In this document: piece after piece, positions 1 to 11,131 of the stretch
Position numbering within the stretch: the first letter of the stretch is position 1
How the letters are laid out: every line of letters begins with the position of its first letter
NCBI GenBank assembly: GCA_049999805.1
Contig: JBNGIO010004612.1
Span: forward strand, 1-30,656
DNA from: Folioceros fuciformis
Taxonomy: Eukaryota; Anthocerotophyta; Anthocerotopsida; Anthocerotales
Length of the DNA stretch: 30,656 nucleotides
Direction: 5' to 3'
Translations under genes and position numbers: made by a program
The notes under the pieces: model-generated
The model's database searches: none
Told to the model about the DNA's origin: nothing
Seen by the model: the letters and a program-made list of their open reading frames with translations, nothing else

Positions 1-1086
1 AGGGCCGGTGTCGCCCCTCGGCCAGGCCCGGCAGACGTGCAATAAGCAGTACGGTTTTTGCGGCTTGTCGCTGGTGCATGCGTGGTTCGAGGTGAAGTTC
101 TTCTACGTCAAGGTGGTGGCGAGCCACGCTGAGGGCTTCCCGGAGGCCCTGACGGTGCGCTATCTGCCGCGGACCATCGGCACAGAGCTGGAGGTGAATG
201 GGGGCCGGATCCCACCCTCGGAGCACACTTGCATCCACCTTCGGCGGGACCGAATGGACCTGGATTGCGCCGAGGCTGAGGTCACGTATGTGAGCACGGA
301 CAACGTGCGCACCAGCGGCTCCGTCGGGTTCCACATTCTGGATGAAGACGAGTTGCTGCTCGAGGGGTTGCTGGAGTACTCGGAGGACGTGCCCACTTCG
401 GGCGAGCCGTCCCCGCTGCTGGAGGCGTTCGACAGCCCCAGCCCCCGGAGCCCGTCCAAGAGCGTGCGGTTGGGGTGGAACATGGACCTGGCCTGCGCGC
501 TGGGGCCTGCCGGCTGCAGCTTTGCCAGAAGTAAACAGGACTACTCCACCTCGGCGGTCACTCTGGCCCCGCCTACCATGGAGATCTGCGTGGTGGGCAG
601 GTATCTCGGGTCCCCTCTCGTCCTCACGCACACTGTCAGCCTCACCACCCGGCGCAGGAACAGCATCCGGCGTGGAACCCTAGATGCCATCCCGGAAGGG
701 GAGGTTCTGGAGAGGAACAGCTGCAGCTTGATCCTGGCCGACCAAGGGGCCCAGGTATGTATGTGGGTCGTTTTTCCTTTCTGGCCTTCTGGTGCTTGCT
801 TCTTGAAGGGGTTGCATGCTCATCCTGCTGGTGAACATCTTGTTTACAGGGGAGAGAGAGCAGGGGTGCTGTGGAGTACGACGAAGACAAAGTGGCGGGG
901 ACCATGAACTACTACTCCGTGGATGGTTTTGACACAGAGGATGGCCACCTGTCGTGGTTCAATACAGGAGTCCGAGTTGGTGTGGGAATTGGCTTAGGAA
1001 TGTGCATAGGCATTAGCTTGGGCGTGGGTCTCATCATTCGCTCTTACCAGGCAACAACCAGAACATTCAGGAGAAGATTTTTATAG
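1..1086 (+). CDS. Plant membrane-tailed protein, At1g19400/At1g75180-like (3' part)
   Basis: The reading frame is open from the window edge, so the 5' end is missing. Two exons are seen: up to 754, then a 95-bp GT-AG intron (755-849, phase 0), then 850-1086 ending in TAG. The first exon carries family-type stretches such as ALTVRYLPRTIGTELEVNG, TYVSTDNVR and VLTHTVSL followed by a basic RRR segment and LDAIPEGE. The second exon ends with LSWFNTGVRVGVGIGLG, a glycine-rich hydrophobic segment of about 25 residues, then a Thr/Arg-rich tail ending RRRFL. That C-terminus is the hallmark of the plant family often labelled 'erythronate-4-phosphate dehydrogenase family'. I see no dehydrogenase motif, so the label looks like an annotation artefact. 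The hydrophobic segment suggests a C-terminal membrane anchor. Biochemical role unknown. The family call is from remembered motifs. Confidence 0.82.
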
Positions 1087-2179
1087 CTTCTCCCGTCTCT
1101 TGCCATTTTTCTAACTGATCACCACAAGACAGGTGTATAGGCCTGTAAGTACCTGATGGAGCCTGAAACTGTTCTGACATTACACATGACCTGCTTCCCA
1201 CTTACAGAACTTGTAAGATTGTTATATTTACCCTGTTTACTACTAGAATGACCTGCCGCCTATAAGGCTCAAGACCTGTCCTCCCTTGTGCTTCCCTGCC
1301 TGTGCAAACAAGATATGTCCTCTCAACGTTCCTGCATATGCCCTTTGCACAAGCTGCCAATCTCTAGTAAGCGGCTGCTAGTTGCTGTAACTTGTGAACG
1401 TGGGGCAGCCCAAAGTTCTCGGCACTTGAGAAGAATCTGCGAGGCGGCCAACGCTGCAGAATGTGCAAATTTTTGAGATCTTAAAATTTTGGTGAAGAGT
1501 TGTAGCCCTCCTCGTTTTGGTAGGTCACTGCGTTGCATCACGACGTTTGTGCGTTCAACTTGTGCAGCGACCCGCACAGGTGGGTCAAACTGGTGTTTGA
1601 AACGGTCCTTTCCAGGAGATGACCTGAACCGAGGATACGGAGCCTATAGAGCAAATTCCTACTGGAGAGCCAAAGTTTTCAACAGTGGTGTAGAAAATGG
1701 CATGACATTCTGCAGCGAAATCGCAAATGGATGAGGACACTGGATAAGCCCCGCAGCCAATAGTCATTGTCAGAAAGACAGTCAACTTCGAGCACTACGT
1801 CATGGAGTCAAGGGACGTGCAGCATGAAGCCACACATGAGAAGATCGTTCAGTACCAGAAACGTACGCTGAACGTCATCTATTTACATATGGTAACATGT
1901 ACCACGGAACATGCTCAGAAGCTACGACACACATCTCACACTACTATTGCATCACAAAATCTGACCCGAGCGCAGGTACCTACGAAGAGTACAAAGATTT
2001 CTGGACACACTACGAGAGCATACAATGTGTCATGGTGACTGCAAGCACCGGACACATTCGTGACATTTGCGAAAGCTGGACGAGCGCCGAAGGGCATTTG
2101 GCGCTCGAAGCAGAAGTCAGTCTACGGTCCGTCCAGTCCAGTATGCAAGATGAGAAGACCAGTAGACAGCAACAACCAA
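1087..2179. other. Convergent intergenic space and 3' UTRs
   Basis: About 1.1 kb lies between the stop codons of the plus-strand gene ending at 1086 and the minus-strand CD2BP2-like gene ending at 2180. It must hold the two 3' UTRs. Only short ORFs without recognisable motifs are present, and I see no RNA gene or mobile element. Confidence 0.6.
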
Positions 2180-4339
2180 CTACCCCACAGCCTCAATGTA
2201 GCCCTCCGTAGAGGAGACATCCACGTAGCTGTTAGTTGCTTCATCGAATTTGAGCCTGCAAAAGTTTACCATCAACCGTGTTCAAGCCACTCAATGTTAC
2301 AAGGAGCAAGAGATATCTCGAATGCAAATGAGACGTGGCATAGCAGTAAAGGGAGTAGAAAAGAACAACTAACCAGTTCCCAGACACTGCGTTGCAGAAA
2401 AGACCCGAAACCGCATCATAATAATAACCCAGCTCACCATTGTAATAGTAGCTGCAGACCACGTCGGAGGACCACAAAGGAGACAACAGTCATTCGGGTG
2501 TTACAACTTTTGAGATGGGCAGGAAGGACATCTCTCCAGCAACAAGAACTCTGATCAAACAAGCCGCTGAATCACTATGCTGCACCGTGGATCAGCTTGC
2601 TCAGCAGCAAAGTACTCACCCTGAAGACTCATCCAACACATAGCCCGTACTCGCTGCCAGAGCGTCAGCTGCAGGAGAAGGCACGTCAGCAACTAACACT
2701 TGATGACATATACCTTATAAAGCTGCAACCTTCATGCAATCACGAGCTTTCCATCACTTTGTGCAGAGGAGAGTAAGAGGATCCTAGATTCACCAGCAGC
2801 AGCTCCCATTTGACTTGTGTCACTCGCCTCTGCAGACACAGATGTCCCAGACTCTTGTGCCCTGATGTCTACAGACGCAGTCTCATTTAGTCCGTCCTCG
2901 CTACCAAACATATCAAAACTGTCGCCAGCTTCTGCAGCGCTCACAACCGCTGTACTGCTGCTCTCGGCACCAGAAGCTCCTGTCGAAAAGCCATATCTCT
3001 TCGAAAAACTTCAGCTCGCTATGATCCCCAGCACAGAAAAAATTTGCAAGCTCATCCCAAAGTCAAATAGTAAAACTCACCAGCACCAAGCAGAAACGTT
3101 TCTCGTGTCTGACTGTAGACGTCTGCCAAGCAATCAAACCATCCTGAGCACCAATAATTATCTCTTGCAACTAAGCATGAAGCTGTCATGGTAGACGTTA
3201 TGTGCTCACCCATATCACCGTCGTCCATCAATCTCATGGCATCTTCAGTGAGGCCGTCAAACACAACCTTGGTGGCGGCTGGCATACGCCCGTTGCGCTG
3301 CCCATCTTTAGAGGACCCCTTCAGCCTTCTCAAGGCACGGAGAACCTTGTTTGTAAAGAAAAAAATCGCACATCAGCAGTTTCGTCTCCGTGAATATTTA
3401 ACCAACCGGAAAAACAAGAAGAGCTACGAAGTGCAGATGGCCACTCACTATGACCATCATTTTATGAAATGCTGGACAAGAAGATGTGCACCGTTTCTCC
3501 TGGCTGGAGGACATCTGCGATTCGGCGCTTGATTTCCCTAATCTCCTTCAGCGACAATTCTCTGACAACAACCTCCTCTTCCTCTGCCTGAGTACTATTG
3601 GTCCTCACAGCAGTAGTTCCCTCGACACTGTCAAGCCATGCATCCTGCCAGCAGCTAAACTCCAGTAATAAGGACATAGCTTCAGTCAGAACCAAAACCC
3701 GCGGCACAATGTTCGAGAAATCCCCACCTTCAGATCATTGTCGACCCGGTACTCGACATAATTACCCTCCGCATCGAAGTAGCCCTCCTCCCGCTCTTGC
3801 TTTAGGTTAAACGGTTCAATCTTGACGCCGTCATCCTCCTCGTCCTCTACTGCCTGCTGAGAAATTTCACGTCAAACACCACACCCAGGCCACCATACCA
3901 GCACTTTCTGATGCCTGAATTCCGACGAGGCAAACGAAGTCACCTCATAATCCTCTTCTGCGCCCGCCAAGTCCTCGGCATCATCCTCCGCGTTCCGCAG
4001 CTGCTCCGCCATAAGAGTGCGTTTCATAGCGCGCTCCTTGGCAGCAGCCCTAGGGTTGGTAGGCAGCATTGATCCATCCTCTTCACCGTCTACATTCCCA
4101 AGCCTCCTGTCAGAGGCTTGCCCTGGAGCACCTTTCTTTCCTTTCGGAAACCGTGGCTTCTTCTGCCTGCAGGTAGAAGGTTCACCGCAGCTCAACCCGA
4201 TGAATTAACCACTCACAATACCATACCCGTACAGACGGCAGATTTTGAGCTCTTCGTACCTTGGAGCTCCATCGTCGTTGTCAGAAACAGACTGCGAGAA
4301 GCGCACCCGCTTGCGTGTGGGGGGTGGCAACACGTCCAT
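2180..4339 (-). CDS. CD2BP2: CD2BP2/LIN1-like U5 snRNP protein (10 exons, 383 aa)
   Basis: Ten exons, in coding order: 4339-4260, 4166-3944, 3856-3728, 3644-3492, 3345-3210, 3122-3081, 2979-2794, 2668-2620, 2451-2374, 2255-2180. Every junction is GT-AG, phases agree, introns are 83-168 bp, and the total is 384 codons including TAG. Motifs run in family order: KRVRF near the start, RFPKGKK, NPRAAAKERA, DDGVKIEPFNLKQEREEGYF, DAEGNYVEY, DAWLDSVE, EIKRRIADVLQPGET, VLRALRRLKG, FDGLTEDAMRLMDDGD, DVYSQTRETF, SFDMF. The C-terminus holds the plant-type aromatic repeat TGYVLDESSGYYYNGELGYY ending LKFDEATNSYVDV. Animal and yeast homologues (CD2BP2/U5-52K, Lin1p) are U5 snRNP components that end in a GYF domain. 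I see no GYF signature here, as expected for plants. The ATG at 4339 is chosen because it precedes the basic KRVRF start. The least certain junction is the acceptor before exon 7 (2979), which has a weak pyrimidine tract. Confidence 0.93.
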
Positions 4340-5700
4340 GGCCCCGGATGATTGATCTCAGCCTTCGTGCTCGCGGCTGTGTCGTGGGTGCGTCTACGAT
4401 CACCTCGTTCAGGCTCTACGGAAAACAGCGCAATTCTGTCCCTGGCCAGTCACTGCAGCAGAGCAGTGCTCTCACAATACTGAGGTGGGTACATCAGTAT
4501 TTCTGCTCTGCAAATAACAATGCACGTGTGCGGTAGGATCAGTACCCTAATGGCCCATGGGTGAGTGCCTCCTGACGTCCATATCGTGGGTAGATACATA
4601 TGTATGCGATTGGAAGGCAGGGTTTCAGAAACGTTGAAGTGAAATCTGATAATTATATCGTAATATTTAACGGTCCCGGCCATGAACTTGGTCAGAGCCT
4701 TGTTGAGGATCAACCCCGCAGTGTGGAATTGTCGTCATCTGACCGCCTGAAGAGCAGGACGACAGCATTGCTGTAGGTAGGGTGCCGAGCTACCTTGCTG
4801 GTGGCCATCAGCAGCCGTCCAGGCATGGGAGCGATCTGTACCCTGGCCACGCCTCCGACACCCGTGTCTTCATCGATCGTGATCCCGTCAAGGGAGCCCC
4901 TGACCAGCCGAAGAATTATACAGCAGCAATCGGAGTGCGCATCCGCACGTGGACGTCGACAGTCCGAATGGTGTCACACATCCTGCCCTTGCAACAAACG
5001 CAAATCCAACTGACCACGCGTCCTCCAACGTGATCCCGCCAATTGCGACGACCTTGAAGCACCAAAGAGCGCGAATTTCTTCACGGCCAGCCGGCAGGTT
5101 ACACTTCTGCTGATGTCTGCCGTTCCATTGCGGATGCGGCATGCTCCATCAGTAAGCTCGGCAACCTTGAAAGACCCCTGAAATGCGGAGCGAACTGCCA
5201 TGTCTACTGATCTTGCCTACCCTGAATCGCTTTAAATGCATCTCCATCCGTGTGCAGTGGAATAGTGAATTCCGCTTGTGCGACCTGGTGGTCAGCAATT
5301 CACACGTTGGCATCAGGAATCCCGGCCAGCAACCTACGCCATCAACAGTTTTTGTTCCTTTTGGCTTGATAGTCTTAAAAAAAAGGAGGAACATGGGATC
5401 GATCCCGCGGGTCAATGCGACGGAACCACAAGAGCCCCGTCCAACGTTAGTCATACCGGCGGACTAGCGTCGCGTGAATGTCGTAACTGCCACCGAGCCA
5501 GCAACGACAGAGAAGGTATGAGCGGCTAGCTTCGGCAGTGCTGCCACTGGCCACTGTCTGAACCGCGGCACCATGTGATGAGGCTCGTGGCTGTACAGTA
5601 CGGGATGCTGCCAATATGGTTGAATGCGATTTGAAACGCGGTATGTATGCCGGATGCACGATAGGATTCAACAGGATTGCTGCTTCGCACCAAGCAGCTC
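4340..5700. other. Unresolved stretch between divergent genes
   Basis: This holds the promoter of the minus-strand CD2BP2-like gene and, further right, possibly the 5' part of the plus-strand gene that continues to 9251. Exon-like stretches appear on both strands. On the minus strand 4910-4794 reads SLDGITIDEDTGVGGVARVQ and more, and 5284-5221 reads VAQAEFTIPLHTDGDAF. On the plus strand about 5106-5210 reads SADVCRSIADAACSISKLGN. None matches a family I know, and no complete phase-consistent chain with normal intron sizes emerged on either strand. I therefore annotate no gene here. Confidence 0.4.
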
Positions 5701-8700
5701 AGCAGAATTGAAAGGGGAAGTCTTAGAGGAGAGGCTCGCATCCGCGAAATTAGGAGCACTCTTCTCCGGCGTCGAGATGCGTGCTGCCAGATATGTCGGG
5801 CTTCTTTGGACTTCAACCTAAAAGACCGGAAGCAGGTTGTGGTGTCCATGCTTCCTGAGTTTGGCTGGAACTTCCCTGAGCCTGAACGCTGTGTGGAGGC
5901 TACACTCCTCCCGTAGGCTGTGAATTCTTGAAAGACTCTATCGTATGGCGGCAGTACCTACAGGCGACAGGTATTGGTCTTCAAATCCCACACCGCTTCG
6001 GCTCTCCATTCTTCCACAGGGCTGAGAAATTCCCTTCTGCTTGCTTCCAACCTTGAGTGGGACAAAGAAACCGATTCTCGTTGCTTCACGGTGAGCCACT
6101 TTGCTCTTGAAAGCCTGTTTCTTGCGCTGTGTGCTCCCCTTTCGGAAATGAGCAGACATAGGTTCATCCCTCTGTTGGCCTCTGAGGAGGGCAGTCTTCT
6201 GCTCGTGAGTGATTGTGGCAGATAGGTGGCCAATTTCTTCAGCGCTGGCTTCATCTACCACCAGTCCCGTTGTTTGCAAGGGGATATGCCACTCCCAGGA
6301 TGAGACCTGGACAAGGATCTTGATGTTGCGACCGCACGGAGGAAGATTCAATATTGTTCGCTCAGTTCCCAGGGTTTGTATCAACTGGAAGTAACTATTT
6401 CACGAGTCCTTCATCCTTCCTTCAGCAGATTTTAAGCACAGAGGATGACAAACGTACTTCCAAGAAGGTTAAGGGAGCTTGAGTCTTCAGCTCAAATCCA
6501 AAGAGAGTATGATTTTCACGCAGCGCCCTTCGAGAGACGCGTGAACCATGTGTACATCACTACAGCTTTTTGCTTGCCGTCAAAGGCACCCCTGTAAATC
6601 TGTGCAACCTCTCCTTTCGGAACAGCTATGTTTCTGAACCCTAGCTTTACTTTCTCTGTAGCAAGGATTCCCGCTCTCTCATCGAAAAAAGGCAAGAGCT
6701 GAAGAAAGACCGAGAAAGGCAAAGCGGCACTCAGTTCAGGCGCATTTTGTTGGACCTTAAACAAGCCCAGGAAGAAGCCTCGGCAACAAAGCAGCGCACA
6801 ATGAAACTCCTCAAGTTCGTTGGAGATGCGATCGGCCTACATGAAGATGCTTTACCAGTTGAGAACGACAGGAGTTTGGACAGCACTATGATTTCCCTGA
6901 ACAATTCTCTTTCCACCTCTGAACCACTCACCAACGTCAGGTTTTGTCCTGTCTTGGTACAGGGGGAGAACACACACAGTAATGGCAACAATTGCAGCAA
7001 AAAAGATGGCTACTCACCACTACGCCCTGATACAGGAAGTCGGCAAGCTAAGAGGTACAGTGGATACTCAGTAGTTCACGATCAATTTCAGATCTGAAAT
7101 TGTCCAAGATTAGGCCTGTATCTTGGACAAATTTGTATCCATGAATCTGAACACTTTTGCTCATGAAGATGCAAACATTTCTTTAACCAGGGAAAAAGCA
7201 TCCAAAGCCGAGGTTGTAGGGGTGGGTAGCTTGTCCACGCCTGGTCGCTCCACGCCTAGTGTCTCAACCAATGTTTCCCCCCTTTCGACATCGCGGTGTT
7301 CGAGTGTAAGCAGTTCCAGGAGGTTGAAGAAACGAGCATCGGCTGCGGCAAAACGAGGTGAGCGTAGCTGTCCACCGCTTTGAACTGATTCGCAACGTAG
7401 AGTTGCACAGCACTGAAACATTCCTCCACTTTCCCCGCGTGAAGCCGCAGAGAGTGCACCCCTTTGCCAGGATTCGGCGAAAGAAACACTGGCTTACGAC
7501 GTGCCAGGCCCATGGCCACCAGTAAGGCTGGACGGTGCAAACGAGCAGACACAGGATAAACAAGCTGGATGGTGTAAGAGTGAATCCTCGTCAAGACATG
7601 AGGTTCTGGGCGAGGCGATCCTCAACACCGAGCAGGCTCGCCCTAAAAGTGAGGCATCGCTGAGGGATGAGTTCAACGCTCAGATGGCCTCTTTTGGTAA
7701 GAAAGGAACGAATCTGAAGCTTTCCAGACCTGCAACCACTGGCAACTCGACCTGCCCTCGTCAACCATTGGCCAACAACAGTGTGGACACCGTGAAAATG
7801 AAAGTTGGAGGGAAATCCAGTAAGGAGGTAGATGCAAAGCCCTACACAGCCAGTGTACTGCGCCTCTACAATTTGGAAGACAGTGCCGACAAGGCCGACG
7901 GATCGAAGTGGCCCTCACTTTCTGACAGTGAAGAAAGCAGAAGGCTTCAAGAAACTCAAAAGCTGCTTGAAAAAATTCCAAGTTTGTTCGAGCAGGAAAT
8001 GGGCAGGACGAGGGATGGTCAGGTGAAAACACCGAAGAAGAAAGGCAGCGTGAAATTCCGAGAGGTCGACGTCCGAACGGGCGATGGTGATCTTCAGGCT
8101 CGGGTAATACTACACACATTATTCATGGATGCCGGACTGCTGGAGCTTCTGCTCTTGAATGAATGTGTGCAGCCACTAAGAGTAGTGCACATGACCAGGA
8201 TTTGCAGGCCGCAGCATCCGAGACTCCCGCTGTGTTCGTGAAGAGCCAATTTGAGATCCAAAGGGAGATCCTTGAGGCAAAGAGAGCAGAGCTTAGCCGA
8301 ATGAGCTCTAAGGAAAAACAGAACGTCCTGACAACCATCACCAACACCATGTTCCTTTGGGACGACAAGATTGTGCCCTTCTCCAGCTGGCAGAAATACC
8401 AGCTGGAGATTCTCTTTTCCGTAATAACATCGGCAAAGGAGAGCCAGATTGAGCTGTTCGAGACTCTGGACAAGGAGAAGGGGATCTCAAGGCCTCTGGC
8501 ATGCTGTGGCGCAGTGTGCGAACTGGTCATGGCGTACCCTTCGGAAGAGATCATCCCACTGAGATTCGTGCAAGAGTGTCTGGTGCCAGAGCGCTCAGGT
8601 GAGCTCATTCAGGCAGGAGGTGCAGATATTAGGTTAGCATTTCAGCAGGATGTGGCAGCGTTGCAGTTCTGGAAGAGCTTCATTCACCACGTGGTGTCCA

Positions 8701-9251
8701 TAGTGGACCAACGCCTCACCACGGCAGATGAGGCAGCCTGTGTTTTCACCGACATCTTTCTCCGGAACTTGTGGATGGAAAACCTGTCTCCTCGAGGGAT
8801 GCAGGATGCACACGATAACCTGAAGAAGTATTTGCGAACAGTGTTCAAAGGTAGGAAAGAGGATGGGCAGCACACGCTTCCCGTATCGGACAGTGGAGCT
8901 GTGTGGAACAGCAACCCAAGCCCTGGTCAGGGTACCAAAGAGCAGGGTACACGGATCAGTGTGCGACATAACTTCAAGCATACTAACCTGGGAGAAACCA
9001 ATATGAGGCTACTGAAATGCAGACTGCAAGAAGCCGCAGGACAATGTCAAATGGAGTGTGGATCAAAAAGGTCTGCCCGATGCTTCAAGAAGGGCTTCCT
9101 GTCATCTGTAGGTAGCCTCATGTTCTTTCCTGTCAAGCTATGGCGCAGGAGAGCACAAGCTAAGGCCCTTCGAGAGCAGGCTATCATCCCGTTCCCAACC
9201 AAAGTGGTAAGGCTAGCCCGTGACATAAGCGGGCTGTGTCATCTTTGCTGA
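5701..9251 (+). CDS. Unrecognised multi-exon protein with coiled coil and possible RhoGAP-like region
   Basis: Proposed exons: 5701-5835, 5935-6204, 6299-6373, 6491-6540, 6662-7054, 7191-7305, 7471-8103, 8208-9251. All junctions are GT-AG, phases agree, introns are 94-165 bp like those of neighbouring genes, and about 904 codons result. The 5' end is not resolved and the first two exons are the least certain. Exon 5 is strongly charged and heptad-like (SLIEKRQELKKDRERQ, LLDLKQAQEEASATKQR), suggesting a coiled coil. Exons 6-7 are Ser/Thr-rich and probably disordered. The last exon has a helical, mostly hydrophobic region at about 8350-8850 (QYQLEILFSV-like, then FIHHVVSIVDQRL, AACVFTDIFLRNLW). 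Its spacing reminds me of the degenerate RhoGAP domain of OCRL/INPP5B proteins. I see no phosphatase motifs, so this is a weak analogy. The C-terminus is basic. Function unknown. Confidence 0.5.
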
Positions 9252-9994
9252 TCCCCACGAAGGGCGATGGGTACTTACTCCCCTTGCCCACACATCACTT
9301 ACAGGTCGAGTGAAGAGAGCAAGTTGAACGATCTCGCAGTAGTTCATCGTCAGGACGGATTCCTGCCCGCTACTGTTGTCGCATTGGCGATGCGGCGACC
9401 TCATGGATTTTCCGACATGCGCCAGACAAGGATTACTGGAGCTTATTTTGGGTCAAGTCTCCGATGCGTTGCCAAATTGCCATTTGCCTGGCTCCCAAGC
9501 CGAGCGTTAACAGTCCAGGCTTTACGACGAACTTGTAAGCTTTGGAAGCACCTCACAGTCAAGAAAATGGCGGCCACTAATAAAGGTCTCCCTCCACACT
9601 ACTACCTACTGCCTACTGTACGGTTCGCACATACCTTACTACTGTACAGTGCCTGCGTTGCTGCGATGCGGAAACTGGCCGTGTCGCTGTGAGCTTCGTT
9701 AGCGTCGACATCCTGGAGATTACCGCCTTCTGCCCAAAATATCCATGGTGACCTTCCAGGGTCCATTCCCCAGTCCACCTGCTGCAAGTCCATTTGGACT
9801 TTGAGACCGTGGTTCCAACACGGAGTGCTTGACAGTCCATCTCGACAGCAGATCACTGCAGCCACAGGAGTCACGAGATGGTGCAGAACTTGAGAGTGAG
9901 TTTCCTGTCGTTCTGTTAGGTGAGGGCGCAGGCCCTGGACAGTTCATGCAGATCTGAGGTTGGTGGATCTGGTCTGAGCCGGTGGGAACTTCGT
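9252..9994. other. Intergenic region and 5' leader of the SPARK receptor gene
   Basis: About 740 bp lies between the stop codon at 9251 and the first in-frame ATG at 9995. It should contain the upstream gene's 3' UTR and the promoter and leader of the receptor gene. I see no convincing ORF, RNA gene or repeat. The leader is open in the receptor frame back to about 9920 without an ATG, so 9995 remains the best start. Confidence 0.5.
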
Positions 9995-11084
9995 ATGACA
10001 AAGATGGATGCGAACCTGAGACTTCGACCACCTTTAGTTCGTGTATCAGTCGCTCTGGTGTGGCTTTGCGTCATCTACGTGTTGGCAGGAGCAGCCTTGC
10101 CTGTGGGAGGTCAAGCTACCGGTGGGGGTCCGGATCCTTCATCGTGTAAGTACACTGCCTGCAAGCCCCAACTTGTTTGTGATGTCGACCAAGGCAAGTT
10201 CAGGAACCTTTGCTGGAGCATGTGCAGCGGCATGTATGTCTAACAGCAGTGTTTCACATCCTAGCAGGTCCTCTGAGTCTCCAAGCCACTCCATCCCCCG
10301 ATTGTGAACCACAGATAACGGCGAGGAGCGGGCTGGAGAGTTCCAAATGCTGTCTGGAGGCGCTCACCAACTTCTCGCAGTCTCTGGCAACCTACTGCAA
10401 CAGGACAGGGACCCTCTTCCTGGAAACCGAAGAGGAACAGTCGTGTGCGTCGGAAGCGGTTCTCAGAGGGCTCATTGACACCCACACCTGCTCCATCTTC
10501 CCCCCTGCATTCACAGCCGACAGCACCGGCAGCAAATGCTACTTCCACACCATCAGGCAATTGCAGGGGGCGCTCTCTGACGAAGGCTCCGGATCCACCT
10601 TGGCTAGCGTGGACGCAGCTTGCCAGGATATGTTGGGTGCCGACGCCGATCAGTCGTGCTCCACATGTCACGACACCTTCCTCAGCGCCACCACCTCTCT
10701 CCAAAAGTGGGCACACGACGATTTGGACGAATCCGCTTGTGGGGCAGCTCTTCTGGTGGCCTTCTCAAGCCTGCACGCCGCGCAGCTGGACAGGATGCAG
10801 CCCTTTTATGACTGCGTTCACCTCCCATTCTTGACGGGTACGCGATTTCCGTTTGCCGGACCTTTTGATGCTACAGCGCTTCACACCAACTCAATTTGGT
10901 CGTTTTGGAGTGCAACAATGTGTCTCGTCTCTGGCTGTTTCTGACGAAGAGTCTCCTGTGATGGTCGCCAACGAGCTGCAGCCACGGCATTGCAGGGGGG
11001 CAAAGGCAACCATCGGGCCCGTCGCCTCGAGTTTGGTACCTTTGTGTTAGTGATTGTCATCATCCTTACCGTCATCAGCACTGC

Positions 11085-11131
<47 letters not shown>

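Noticed and set aside
5974-6000. tRNA-like B-box sequence (TTCAAATCCC)
   Set aside because: There is no matching A box or cloverleaf at tRNA spacing, and the site falls inside a proposed exon.
5938-6384. Minus-strand ORF of 148 codons with protein-like sequence
   Set aside because: It lacks an ATG at its start, lies opposite plus-strand exons that chain in phase with normal-sized introns, and matches no family.
6426-6467. Candidate 14-codon exon in the unrecognised plus-strand gene
   Set aside because: Using it would need a 23-bp intron to the next exon. Skipping it gives a normal 117-bp intron in the same phase.
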